A DNA stretch of 64,000 nucleotides from Segatella paludivivens DSM 17968 = JCM 13650 (GCF_000373185.1 NZ_KB890629.1:46806-110805); one strand, 5' to 3'; counted from the first letter of the stretch, positions 54,981 through 63,732 are shown. Program-made: numbers and translations. The notes: generated by a model not told the origin, from the letters alone.

Positions 54981-56789
54981 ATGCAAACAAGATGTCATCT
55001 ATCGGTATTGATTCACGAACAGGCAAAGAAGTATGGAAATCGTGAGGCTATTACATTCCGTAACTTTGGAAGTCTTAAATGGAACACTGTTTCATGGAAT
55101 CAGTTTTCATTACGAGTAAAGCAGGTCAGTAATGCTCTACTTAATATTGGAGCAAAGCCGCAGGAAAACATAGCTGTGTTCTCACAAAATTGCGCTCAGT
55201 ATTTATATACTAATTTTGGTGTTTATGGAGTGCGTGGTGTGACAATACCATTCTATGCCACTACAAGTGAACAGCAAATTCAGTATATGGTTAACGATGC
55301 TCAGGTTCGCTTTATTTTTGTTGGTGAACAAGACCAGTATGATAAGGCACATAGAATATTTGCACTTTGTCCTTCACTTGAGCGAATCATCATATTTGAT
55401 TCAAGCGTAAGAATTAGTACTCATGACCCTAATGCTCTTTATTTTGACGATTTCCTAGCTTTGGGTGAGAAACTTCCACGCCAGACAGAAGTAGAAAACT
55501 TATGGAAAGAGGCTAGTAATGATGATATCTGTGATATTCTTTATACAAGCGGTACTACTGGCGAAAGTAAGGGTGTTGTTTTAACTTACGGACAGTATCT
55601 TGCAGCTATGATAGCTAATGATGAGTGCGTTCCAATTAGTGAAAAGGATAGAGTCATCGATTTTCTTCCGTTTACACACATTTTTGAACGTGGATGGGCA
55701 TATCTTTCTCTTACAGAAGGTGCTCACTTGATAATAAATACATACCCGAATGAAATTCAACAGAGTATGAGAGAGACTCATCCTACAAGTATGAGTTCGG
55801 TTCCTCGTTTCTGGGAAAAAGTATATATTGCGGTAAAATCTAAAATTGATGATGCAAGTCCTTTCCAGCGTAAGTTGTTCAAGCAGGCACTTGCAATAGG
55901 CAGAAAACGTAATATTGAGTATATTAGTCATGGACGTCATGTGCCATTGACTTTGGAATTGCAATATAAACTTGTAAATAAGACTATATTGAGTCTTGTT
56001 CGCAAGCAGATTGGATTGGATAATTCAAACATCTTCCCTACAGCAGGTGCTTATGTTTCGCCAGAAGTTGAGGAGTTTGTTCATTCTATCGGAATTCACA
56101 TGTTAGTTGGATATGGACTTACTGAAAGTCTTGCAACTGTTTCATGTAATCACAAGGGAAAACCTTTTACTGTTGGTTCTGTAGGTTATCCTATCAAAGG
56201 TATAGAAATCAAGATAGGTGAGAATGATGAAGTCTTATTAAAAGGTCCTACAATAACTCGTGGCTATTATCATCGTGACTCAATAAATGCTGAGGCTTTT
56301 GATAAAGATGGTTTCTTCCATACTGGTGATGCAGGTTATTTGAAGAATGGAGAGCTGTTTTTGAAAGAGCGTATTAAAGACCTTTTCAAAACATCAAATG
56401 GAAAGTATATAGCTCCACAGATGACAGAGTCTCTTCTTTTGGTAGACAAGTATATTGATCAGGTAGCAATAATCGCAGATCAGCGTAAGTTCGTATCGGC
56501 ACTTATCGTCCCAGAATTCAGAATGATAGAAGAATGGGCACGTGAGCATCATATAAAATTTGAAAGTCGTGAAGACTTGTGTGCATGTAAAGAAATATAC
56601 GATATGATGAAGGAACGTATAGATACTTTACAGCAGCAACTTGCCCATTACGAGCAGATAAAGCGCTTCAAATTGTTGCCTCACCATTTCTCAATGGAAA
56701 ATGGTGAACTTACAAATACATTGAAGTTAAGACGATCTGTTATTTGTAAAAACTACAAGGACGAAATAGACAAAATGTTCGAGGAATAA
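54981..56789 (+). CDS. Long-chain acyl-CoA synthetase (AMP-forming)
   Basis: The 602-residue adenylate-forming enzyme has the phosphate loop ILYTSGTTGESKGVVLTYGQ near residue 185, the aromatic motif VGYGLTESLATVS, and FHTGDAGYLKNGELFLKERI with the hinge. The catalytic lysine lies in the C-terminal domain. It activates a fatty acid as acyl-AMP and then acyl-CoA. No membrane helix or fused domain is seen. prfB follows after 3 bp, so the two share a transcript despite unrelated roles. Confidence 0.92.
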   Translation: MQTRCHLSVLIHEQAKKYGNREAITFRNFGSLKWNTVSWNQFSLRVKQVSNALLNIGAKPQENIAVFSQNCAQYLYTNFGVYGVRGVTIPFYATTSEQQIQYMVNDAQVRFIFVGEQDQYDKAHRIFALCPSLERIIIFDSSVRISTHDPNALYFDDFLALGEKLPRQTEVENLWKEASNDDICDILYTSGTTGESKGVVLTYGQYLAAMIANDECVPISEKDRVIDFLPFTHIFERGWAYLSLTEGAHLIINTYPNEIQQSMRETHPTSMSSVPRFWEKVYIAVKSKIDDASPFQRKLFKQALAIGRKRNIEYISHGRHVPLTLELQYKLVNKTILSLVRKQIGLDNSNIFPTAGAYVSPEVEEFVHSIGIHMLVGYGLTESLATVSCNHKGKPFTVGSVGYPIKGIEIKIGENDEVLLKGPTITRGYYHRDSINAEAFDKDGFFHTGDAGYLKNGELFLKERIKDLFKTSNGKYIAPQMTESLLLVDKYIDQVAIIADQRKFVSALIVPEFRMIEEWAREHHIKFESREDLCACKEIYDMMKERIDTLQQQLAHYEQIKRFKLLPHHFSMENGELTNTLKLRRSVICKNYKDEIDKMFEE

Positions 56790-56792
56790 TAT

Positions 56793-57920
56793 ATGATTAC
56801 AGCAGATCAGTTGAAAGATGTGTTGGAGCGCACTGAGGCACTCCGCAAATATCTTAATATAGACCAAAAAAAAATAGAATTTGAAGAAGAGCAACTGCGT
56901 ACTCAGGCACCCGATTTTTGGGAAGATCCAAAGCGTGCCGAGGAACAGATGAAGCTTGTCAAGAGCATAGAAAAATGGATTAAAGGCTACAGTGAATGTA
57001 GACATTTCGCAGATGAATTGCAGTTGGCTTTCGATTTCTATAAAGACGATATGGTCACAGAGGAAGAGGTTGATGAAGACTATGCAAAAGCAATTAATTC
57101 AGTAGAAGACCTTGAACTCAAGAATATGCTTCGTCAGGAAGAGGATTCTCTTAATGCTGTATTGAAGATAAACTCTGGTGCCGGTGGTACAGAGAGCCAG
57201 GATTGGGCTGCTATGCTTATGCGCATGTATCAGCGTTGGTCTGAGGCTCATGGATATGCAGTCAAGATTACTGATATTCAGGACGGAGATGAAGCTGGAA
57301 TAAAAAGCGTAACCATGACCATTGAGGGCAAAGAGTTCGCTTATGGATATTTGAAATGCGAGAATGGTGTGCATCGTCTAGTGAGAGTTTCACCATATAA
57401 TGCTCAAGGAAAGCGTATGACAAGTTTCGCGAGTGTTTTCGTTACTCCACTTGTTGATGATACTATAGAAATTTATGTAGACCCTGCGAAAGTGAGTTGG
57501 GATACATTCCGCTCAAGCGGTGCTGGCGGACAGAATGTGAATAAGGTCGAGTCTGGTGTTCGTATACGTTATCAGTATGAAGATCCGGATACAGGCGAAC
57601 ACGAAGAAATACTTATTGAGAACACTGAAACTCGTGATCAGCCAAAGAACCGTGCTAAGGCTATGCTTCTGTTGAAGTCTCAATTGTATGATCGAGCTTT
57701 GAAGAAGAAACAAGCAGAACAGGCAAAGGTTGAAGCTGGTAAGAAGAAGATCGAGTGGGGAAGTCAGATACGAAGTTATGTATTTGATGATCGTCGTGTA
57801 AAAGATCACCGTACAGGCTTCCAAACCTCTGATGTTGACGCTGTCATGGATGGCAAACTGGATGGCTTCATTAAAGCATATCTCATGGAGTTTGCAGCAA
57901 GTGAGGCTGAAGTTGAATAA
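56793..57920 (+). CDS. prfB: Peptide chain release factor 2, without programmed frameshift
   Basis: RF2 ends translation at UGA and UAA. The 375-residue protein has the GGQ loop at residues 245-247 (SSGAGGQNVNK) and the RF2 type C-terminus IEWGSQIRSYVFDD. The decoding tripeptide is Ser200-Pro201-Tyr202 (RVSPYNAQG), where E. coli has SPF. The reading frame runs unbroken through the place of the usual in-frame UGA frameshift (LRKYLNIDQKK), so autoregulation by frameshifting is absent. A run of nine A at that spot is noted. Confidence 0.96.
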   Translation: MITADQLKDVLERTEALRKYLNIDQKKIEFEEEQLRTQAPDFWEDPKRAEEQMKLVKSIEKWIKGYSECRHFADELQLAFDFYKDDMVTEEEVDEDYAKAINSVEDLELKNMLRQEEDSLNAVLKINSGAGGTESQDWAAMLMRMYQRWSEAHGYAVKITDIQDGDEAGIKSVTMTIEGKEFAYGYLKCENGVHRLVRVSPYNAQGKRMTSFASVFVTPLVDDTIEIYVDPAKVSWDTFRSSGAGGQNVNKVESGVRIRYQYEDPDTGEHEEILIENTETRDQPKNRAKAMLLLKSQLYDRALKKKQAEQAKVEAGKKKIEWGSQIRSYVFDDRRVKDHRTGFQTSDVDAVMDGKLDGFIKAYLMEFAASEAEVE

Positions 57921-57953
57921 ACATAACATTCAATAATCTAAAATAATAAAACT

Positions 57954-58103
57954 ATGAGCAGCAATAATGCATTAAGAAAGGCAAAACATGATGCCTTTCA
58001 GAAAAAACAGGAAAAAAGAGGTAGAGAAATTATCGTTTGGATTTTCGGCGGACTTATTTTGCTTGCTATAATCTTTATGATATATACAGCTATTATGGCA
58101 TAA
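57954..58103 (+). CDS. Small membrane protein of 49 residues
   Basis: An ATG at 57954 opens a frame of 49 codons. It encodes a strongly charged N-terminal half (NALRKAKHDAFQKKQEKRGR) and one membrane helix (WIFGGLILLAIIFMIYTAIM). The stop shares a base with the ATG of the CYTH gene (TAATG), a sign that it is translated. Topology suggests a basic cytoplasmic head anchored in the inner membrane. I do not recognise a family. Confidence 0.72.
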   Translation: MSSNNALRKAKHDAFQKKQEKRGREIIVWIFGGLILLAIIFMIYTAIMA

Positions 58104-58603
58104 TGAGTGGACTGGAAATAGAACGTAAGTTTTTGGTAAAGAAAGGCGACGCATATAAGAACGCCGCCTTTTCAAGTAGCCATATCAAACAGGGATATAT
58201 TCCTGCAGATGGTGCGACGGTGCGAATTCGTATTCGTGATGATAAAAGCTATCTCACGATTAAGGCTAGATCCGTGAATGGGGGAATGACGCGCTATGAA
58301 TTTGAAAAGGAAATATCAACAGACGAAGCAGAACATCTTATGGCACTTTGCCAAGGTGGGGTGATAGACAAGCGTAGATATCTTGTAAAAAGTGGTAATC
58401 ATACGTTTGAGGTTGATGAATTTTATGGTGACAACGAGGGACTTGTTATGGCAGAAGTGGAATTGTCTGATGAGTCAGAACCCTATGAAAAGCCTGATTT
58501 TATTGGGATGGAAGTTACCGGTGATAAGCGCTTTTATAACTCTCACATGTTGAAATTCCCATTTAAACTTTGGAAAAACACATTGCCAGAAGACTTCCGA
58601 TAA
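58103..58603 (+). CDS. CYTH domain protein (triphosphate-binding)
   Basis: The 166-residue protein begins MSGLEIERKFLVKKGDAY, with the CYTH signature ExExK at residues 5-9. Arg/Lys-rich strands follow (ATVRIRIRDDKSYLTIKAR) that line the triphosphate tunnel. Bacterial members of this size hydrolyse inorganic triphosphate or bind nucleotides; the substrate cannot be told. The start is fixed by one-base overlap with the small membrane protein; an upstream extension is rejected. Its 3' end overlaps the convergent VanZ gene by 41 bp. Confidence 0.88.
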   Translation: MSGLEIERKFLVKKGDAYKNAAFSSSHIKQGYIPADGATVRIRIRDDKSYLTIKARSVNGGMTRYEFEKEISTDEAEHLMALCQGGVIDKRRYLVKSGNHTFEVDEFYGDNEGLVMAEVELSDESEPYEKPDFIGMEVTGDKRFYNSHMLKFPFKLWKNTLPEDFR

Positions 58604-58955
58604 TGAATGCCAAACCGACACCAATTGTGTCGGCTGTGAAATCAAGCCATTCTCCGCTTCTCATACCTCCTGTACAATATTTCTGAAGAATTTCAATTAA
58701 ACCACCCATTAATGTAGGCGCAAGCAGTGCCCATATTATAATCTTATTCCACTTAACCTTTTTGTGCTTTGCAAGATATTCTAGCCATATAACTCCGCAT
58801 GTTCCGCCATACATTACCATGTGTGTCCATTTGTCAATCATGGAAATCTTGTCAAGTGGAGTTTCTGGTATAGGAATAAAACACAATGTCCATATAATTA
58901 GTATACAAACACTTGAAAATGGATATTTCGTTACTGAATGGAATAAATTATTCAT
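58563..58955 (-). CDS. VanZ-like membrane protein
   Basis: The 130-residue protein has four membrane helices and VanZ-family marks: DKWTHMVMYGGTCGVIW near residue 40-58, LLAPTLMGGLIEILQ, and RSGEWLDFTADTIGVGLAF. VanZ-like proteins are small integral membrane proteins, some linked to glycopeptide tolerance, mostly of unknown role. A -7 box TAATTTTG lies at 58983-58976. The gene runs convergent to and 41 bp into the CYTH gene. Confidence 0.87.
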   Translation of the reverse strand: MNNLFHSVTKYPFSSVCILIIWTLCFIPIPETPLDKISMIDKWTHMVMYGGTCGVIWLEYLAKHKKVKWNKIIIWALLAPTLMGGLIEILQKYCTGGMRSGEWLDFTADTIGVGLAFIIGSLLAMCFSKV

Positions 58956-59030
58956 ATTTACTTTCTATTTTTCTGCAAAATTAGATATTTTTTTATAATT
59001 TTGCAATCGTTTTAGTTAAATATATCAATA

Positions 59031-60389
59031 ATGTCTGAAGAAAGAGCAAGTTTTGGAAGTAAGTTAGGCATAATTATGGCTACAGCCGGTTCTGCTGTCG
59101 GACTGGGCAATATATGGCGTTTTCCTTATATGACTGGTAAAAACGGTGGTGCAGCGTTTATACTAATCTATATTGCATGTGTTATCATATTAGGAATACC
59201 ATGTATGATCAGTGAATTTATTATCGGCAGGCACGGAGCCTCAAATACTGCGCGTGCATATACTCGTCTTTCAAATGGTACAGCTTGGAAGCTAGTTGGA
59301 TATCTTGAGGTGCTGACGGGATTTTTAATAACTGGTTATTATGCAGTTATTTCTGGTTGGTGTCTTAATTATGTATATGCGTCAGTGATGGGTGAACTGA
59401 ATGGTGATCCCGATTTTGTGAAAAATTACTTTGTAGAGTTTTCACAGAATCCGATACGACCTGTTTTTTGGACAATATTAGTATTTGCGATTACGCATTT
59501 TATTATCATTCATGGCGTAAGAAACGGTATTGAAAAGGCTTCAAAACTAATGATGCCTACTTTGTTTGTGCTCCTATTGGTTATTGTTGTTGCAGCTTGT
59601 ATGCTCCCTGGAGCATCAAAAGGTATTGATTTCTTATTGAAACCTGATTTCTCAAAAGTAAACAGTGATGTTTTTCTTGGGGCTTTGGGGCAGTGCTTTT
59701 ATTCTTTGAGCATTGGTATGGGATGTCTTTGCACATACGCCAGTTATTTCAGCCGTCACACTAACATCACGACATCGGCTATACAGATAGGATTCATTGA
59801 TCTTATGGTTGCATTGTTGGCAGGATTGATGATATTTCCAGCTGCTTTTTCTGTAGGGATAAACCCTGATAGTGGACCTTCGCTCATATTCATTACTTTG
59901 CCAAATGTCTTTAATCAGGCTTTTTCTGGAGTTCCTTTATTGGGCTGGGCTGTATCATTGATGTTCTATGCTTTGCTTTTCCTTGCAGCCCTCACATCAT
60001 TGATTTCTCTCCATGAGGTAAACACTGCGTTCTTTTATGAAGAACTTCATATATCACGAAAGTCTGGTGCTTGGATAGTTACAGCTCTTTGTTGTATCAT
60101 AGGTGCTGTTTGTTCTGTTTCGGTTGGACATAAGAGTGGTTTATCGCTTTTTGGTATGGATCTTCTTGACTTGTTTGATTTTGTAACAGGTCAGTTAATG
60201 CTTCCTGTTGTTGGATTTTTCATGTGCCTTTTTGTTGGTTGGTATATTCCTAAGCAGATTGTTATTGACGAGTTGTCAAATTGGGGAACGCTGAAGTTTG
60301 GTTTCTATAAGCTGTTTATTTTTGCCATGCGTTTTGTTTGTCCTTTGTGTATTTTAGCAATAATGCTCCATCAATTTGGAGTGATTTAA
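59031..60389 (+). CDS. Sodium-dependent NSS-family transporter (copy 1)
   Basis: The 452-residue protein has about eleven or twelve membrane helices and the neurotransmitter:sodium symporter signature GSAVGLGNIWRFPYMTGKNG at the N-terminus. That is the unwound helix 1 with sodium-site residues. Bacterial NSS proteins take up amino acids or amines with Na+. A highly similar second copy follows after 9 bp. A -7 box TAATTTTG lies at 58996-59003. The substrate is not predictable. Confidence 0.92.
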   Translation: MSEERASFGSKLGIIMATAGSAVGLGNIWRFPYMTGKNGGAAFILIYIACVIILGIPCMISEFIIGRHGASNTARAYTRLSNGTAWKLVGYLEVLTGFLITGYYAVISGWCLNYVYASVMGELNGDPDFVKNYFVEFSQNPIRPVFWTILVFAITHFIIIHGVRNGIEKASKLMMPTLFVLLLVIVVAACMLPGASKGIDFLLKPDFSKVNSDVFLGALGQCFYSLSIGMGCLCTYASYFSRHTNITTSAIQIGFIDLMVALLAGLMIFPAAFSVGINPDSGPSLIFITLPNVFNQAFSGVPLLGWAVSLMFYALLFLAALTSLISLHEVNTAFFYEELHISRKSGAWIVTALCCIIGAVCSVSVGHKSGLSLFGMDLLDLFDFVTGQLMLPVVGFFMCLFVGWYIPKQIVIDELSNWGTLKFGFYKLFIFAMRFVCPLCILAIMLHQFGVI

Positions 60390-60398
60390 TTTCTTTAT

Positions 60399-61748
60399 AT
60401 GTCAGAAAGAGGTAATTTTGGAACAAAGATAGGAGTGATATTGGCGACAGCTGGGTCTGCCGTAGGTTTGGGAAATATATGGCGCTTTCCATATATGACA
60501 GGTCAGGATGGTGGCGCAGCTTTCATAATAGTATATCTAGTATGTGTGTTCATCTTAGGTATTCCAGGAATGGTTGCTGAGTTTGTTGTAGGCCGTCACT
60601 CTGGAGCTAACGCTGCGCGTGCTTATTATAATCTTGGTGGGCGTAAATGGTCGTTGCTAGGATATGGCGGAGCTATCACGTCGATGATAATATTCGGTTT
60701 CTATTCTGTTGTAGCAGGCTGGTGCTTGCAATACTTGTTTGCTTCTACAATGGGACAGCTAAATGGCGATGTAACTTATGTTCAGCATTATTTCAAGACA
60801 TTTTCTTCTGATCCATTAAAACCTTTATTCTGGACCGTGGCGTTTATCATTATGACTCATCTTGTAGTAGTAAAGGGAGTTAGAAAGGGAATCGAACGAG
60901 CTTCTAATATACTCATGCCAACTCTTTTTATCTTGTTGTTTATTATTGTTGTTGCGTCTTGTATGTTGCCGGGTACGAAAAGTGGATTAGAATTTCTTTT
61001 TAAACCAGACTTCTCTAAGGTCACCAGAGGTGTTTTTCTTGATGCTTTAGGACAGGCATTTTTCTCATTATCGTTGGGAACAGCATGCCTTTGTACTTAT
61101 GCAAGTTATTTCAACAGACAGACAAATCTATTAAAGTCTGCTGTGCAGATTGCAGGAATAGACACCCTTGTAGCGATTCTTGCAGGTTTGATGATATTTC
61201 CTGCTGCATTTTCAGTTGGAGTTCGTCCTGATAGTGGACCGTCTTTGATATTTATTACTCTTCCTGCGGTTTTCCAGCAAGCGTTTGCAGGAATGCCTGT
61301 GCTTGGATATATAATAGGAGTATTCTTCTATGGGCTTCTTGTATTGGCAGCTCTCACGTCTACAATATCAATGCATGAAATAGGTACTGCTTTATTCTAT
61401 GAGGAATTGCATATCAGTCGTTCTAAAGGTGCTTGGATAGAGACGATTGTCTGCATCATTATAGGTATTTTCTGCTCACTGTCTTGTGGAGCTGTAGACA
61501 TAACCGTATTTGGTAAGTCGTTTCTTAATTTCTGTGATTTCATTACATCTGATATACTATTACCTTTGGGAGCATTTTTCACCTGTGTGTTTGTAGGTTG
61601 GTATGTTCCAAAGAATATTGTTAAGGATCAAATAACTAACTGGGGAACTATATCTTCGCGCATCTATGGAATCTGGCTTTTTGTAGTACGTTTTATATGT
61701 CCTCTATGTATAGGTTCTGTATTTTTGCATCAACTCGGAATAATCTAA
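60399..61748 (+). CDS. Sodium-dependent NSS-family transporter (copy 2)
   Basis: This 449-residue paralogue of the preceding protein has the same signature (GSAVGLGNIWRFPYMTGQDG) and near-identical segments such as AAFSVG, RPDSGPSLIFITLP and CLCTYASYF. The pair arose by tandem duplication. Differences in helix 1 and the extracellular loops suggest separate substrates or affinities. A helix-hairpin-helix gene begins one base after its stop, so the three are likely one operon. Confidence 0.92.
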   Translation: MSERGNFGTKIGVILATAGSAVGLGNIWRFPYMTGQDGGAAFIIVYLVCVFILGIPGMVAEFVVGRHSGANAARAYYNLGGRKWSLLGYGGAITSMIIFGFYSVVAGWCLQYLFASTMGQLNGDVTYVQHYFKTFSSDPLKPLFWTVAFIIMTHLVVVKGVRKGIERASNILMPTLFILLFIIVVASCMLPGTKSGLEFLFKPDFSKVTRGVFLDALGQAFFSLSLGTACLCTYASYFNRQTNLLKSAVQIAGIDTLVAILAGLMIFPAAFSVGVRPDSGPSLIFITLPAVFQQAFAGMPVLGYIIGVFFYGLLVLAALTSTISMHEIGTALFYEELHISRSKGAWIETIVCIIIGIFCSLSCGAVDITVFGKSFLNFCDFITSDILLPLGAFFTCVFVGWYVPKNIVKDQITNWGTISSRIYGIWLFVVRFICPLCIGSVFLHQLGII

Positions 61749-61749
61749 A

Positions 61750-62649
61750 ATGTTTTTAAAGGAATTTCTTTATTTTAATAAATCTGATCGCCGTGTAATA
61801 CTATTTTTGCTTACGATAGCTGTATCGGCATTGGTGGCATTCTTCTTTTTAGGTGGTGATGAAGTGTCAAACGCAGGGTATGGCTATAAATCCAATAGCC
61901 GTAAATATGACAATAATTACTCTTATAGGCATTATCCACATAAGTATTATTATGTGGCAGGGCAAAAGGCAGAGTTGTTCCCGTTTGATCCTAATACCGC
62001 TGATAGTACTGAATTATTGCGTTTAGGCTTGCGTCCTTGGCAGGTTCGTAACATCTATAAATATCGTTCACATGGTGGTATATATCGTACTTCTACCGAT
62101 TTTGCAAGACTGTATGGGCTCACCCAAAAGCAATTTCATGAAATGCAGCCTTACATACGTATAGGTTCTGATTATAAGCCTGCTTCGCTTTTGCCTGAAG
62201 TGGCTGCTAGGCAAGCTCATCATGATAGTATTGTTGCTAAATATTCATTAAAGATAAAGGCCGGTGAACATTTGCAACTTAATTCTGCCGATACGGCAAT
62301 GCTGCAACGTGTTCCTGGAGTTGGTTCGTATTATGCTCACGAAATAGAAATATATCGTCGCCGTTTAGGTGGTTTCTCTAGTGTAGAACAACTAAAGGAA
62401 ATAGATGGCTTCCCAGAATCAGCACTTAAATATTTTACGGCAAGTTCCACTGGTGTTGCCAAACTGAATGTAAACAAGTTGTCGCTGAATCAGCTCAAGC
62501 GACATCCTTATATATCTTTCTATCAGGCTCGTGATATTGTTGATTATCGCCGTTTACGTGGACCGCTAAAAAGTCTTGATGATCTTAGGCTGCTTAAAGA
62601 CTTTCCACTAGAAGAAATAGAAAGGCTGCGCCCGTATGTGGAGTTTTAA
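61750..62649 (+). CDS. Membrane-anchored helix-hairpin-helix (ComEA-like) protein
   Basis: The 299-residue protein has one N-terminal membrane helix (VILFLLTIAVSALVAFFFLG) and three ComEA-type helix-hairpin-helix units. They are marked by FDPNTADSTELLRLGLRPWQ, LNSADTAMLQRVPGVGSYYA and LNVNKLSLNQLKRHPYISFY. Such domains bind DNA backbone; ComEA receives DNA in natural transformation. The anchor would place the domains outside the cytoplasm. Relatives are widespread in Bacteroidota and a DNA-uptake role is not proven. Confidence 0.85.
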   Translation: MFLKEFLYFNKSDRRVILFLLTIAVSALVAFFFLGGDEVSNAGYGYKSNSRKYDNNYSYRHYPHKYYYVAGQKAELFPFDPNTADSTELLRLGLRPWQVRNIYKYRSHGGIYRTSTDFARLYGLTQKQFHEMQPYIRIGSDYKPASLLPEVAARQAHHDSIVAKYSLKIKAGEHLQLNSADTAMLQRVPGVGSYYAHEIEIYRRRLGGFSSVEQLKEIDGFPESALKYFTASSTGVAKLNVNKLSLNQLKRHPYISFYQARDIVDYRRLRGPLKSLDDLRLLKDFPLEEIERLRPYVEF

Positions 62650-62886
62650 CCCATATTTACATGCAATAAGTAAAAAGTGTAATAGGAATATTAGTGCACA
62701 TAATAGGCGAGAAGTTTTAGCAAGAATAAGAGATGCAAGTAAAATAGGCATGAAAGAATTCGTGGATCATATACAGAATAGCCGTTTCTTTACATTTGGT
62801 AATGCTACATATGTATTTATAATTCTAATATATATATTTTAATTACAGTAGTACCACTCAAAATATAGGATGAACTTTAAAATAAT

Positions 62887-62918
62887 AAAGTGGTCGCCGA
62901 AAATTCGCCGACCACTTT
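62887..62918. terminator. Hairpin between the HHH gene and tRNA-Pro
   Basis: AAAGTGGTCG at 62887-62896 pairs with CGACCACTTT at 62909-62918. Either the HHH transcript or, more likely, the minus-strand tRNA-Pro transcript ends here. I see no gene between 62650 and 62970. Confidence 0.5.
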
Positions 62919-62970
62919 ACTCACGACAATGGCTAAATCATTGATGATTAAATCCTTAGCCTTAAATTTG

Positions 62971-63043
62971 TCGGGATGAGGCGATTCGAACGCCCGACCC
63001 CTACGTCCCGAACGTAGTACGCTACCAACTGCGCTACATCCCG
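62971..63043 (-). tRNA. tRNA-Pro (anticodon CGG)
   Basis: A cloverleaf folds on the minus strand. The acceptor is CGGGATG/CATCCCG, the D-arm contains AGTTGGTAGCG, the anticodon stem is CTACG/CGTAG with loop TTCGGGA, and the T-arm contains GTTCGAATC. The discriminator is A. No CCA is encoded. Confidence 0.95.
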
Positions 63044-63065
63044 ATTATTTAAATCGTTGCGAATG

Positions 63066-63094
63066 CAAAGGTAATCAAATTTCCTGAAAGCAAA
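63066..63094 (-). promoter_or_regulatory. Promoter of tRNA-Pro
   Basis: TTTG at 63094-63091, a 17-bp spacer and TACCTTTG at 63073-63066 lie 22 bp before the tRNA. Confidence 0.65.
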
Positions 63095-63112
63095 TATTTT
63101 TTTGAATAAAAA

Positions 63113-63144
63113 TTTGTGAGTGTGGGATAAAAAGCCTATCTTTG
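63113..63144 (+). promoter_or_regulatory. Promoter of tRNA-Phe
   Basis: TTTG at 63113-63116, a 20-bp spacer and TATCTTTG at 63137-63144 are a full consensus promoter 21 bp before the tRNA. Confidence 0.8.
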
Positions 63145-63165
63145 CACTCGCAAAACAAAAAGCAT

Positions 63166-63238
63166 GGTGCCATAGCTCAGTTGGTAGAGCAAAGGACTGA
63201 AAATCCTTGTGTCCCCGGTTCGATTCCTGGTGGTACCA
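63166..63238 (+). tRNA. tRNA-Phe (anticodon GAA)
   Basis: The cloverleaf has acceptor GGTGCCA/TGGTACC, D-arm containing GCTCAGTTGGTAGAGC, anticodon stem AAGGA/TCCTT with loop CTGAAAA, and T-arm containing GGTTCGATTCC. The discriminator is A. A hairpin follows 15 bp downstream. Confidence 0.96.
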
Positions 63239-63253
63239 CTTCCTCCTTTCATT

Positions 63254-63289
63254 AAGCCGTTTAGTCTCATTCGTGAGACTGGCGGCTTT
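63254..63289 (+). terminator. Terminator of tRNA-Phe
   Basis: Outer arms AAGCCG/CGGCTT and inner arms AGTCTC/GAGACT around ATTCGT form a hairpin followed by a short T-rich stretch. Confidence 0.65.
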
Positions 63290-63480
63290 CTTCGTTTATT
63301 AGAATATTTATAATGTTTGACAAATATCCTTTCTAAATGAATATCAATGCAACCAATACTTTTCTGTGATTTTATTGTCCCTAAAACGTGTTGATCTATT
63401 TAACAAAATAATGATTCAACCAAGTCGTTAATGTAGATTTAGTCGCTATATTTTATTTTTTTTCTGTGTTTTTTATGACA

Positions 63481-63666
63481 TATCATACATGATTGGTGCA
63501 ATGGATTGTTATTCAATATGTTATCGCATGTATGATAAGGTAAAAACATACATGATATTGAGTAATAAGGCCCTTATCACTCTGTTATCCTACATGCTTT
63601 GCTGAGTAATATGGGCCTTATTACTCAATAGCGCAACGAAAAAGGTGATTTTGTTTTCGTTGCGCT
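63481..63666. repeat. Cluster of four palindromes upstream of a transposase end
   Basis: Four inverted repeats follow one another. TATCATACATG (63481-63491) pairs with CATGTATGATA (63527-63537). GAGTAATAAGG pairs with CCTTATCACTC across 63560-63582. TGAGTAATA pairs with TATTACTCA across 63603-63627. AGCGCAACGAAAA (63630-63642) pairs with TTTTCGTTGCGCT (63654-63666), 13 perfect pairs. The two GAGTAATA units begin 44 bp apart. The stretch 63290-63732 holds no gene I can support. Confidence 0.75.
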
Positions 63667-63732
63667 GATTATCAAAGGAATTGATATACATATCTTTCGT
63701 TGTACTTACCGAATCACTGGTTCTTCTCTAAT

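Noticed and set aside
56860..56890. Programmed frameshift in prfB at the nine-A run
   Set aside because: The zero frame is continuous through the region. A shifted frame meets TAG, which RF2 does not read, so feedback logic is absent.
62636..62842. Possible 68-residue gene after the HHH gene
   Set aside because: No ribosome-site or promoter support, odd composition, overlap with the preceding gene end, and no recognisable domain.
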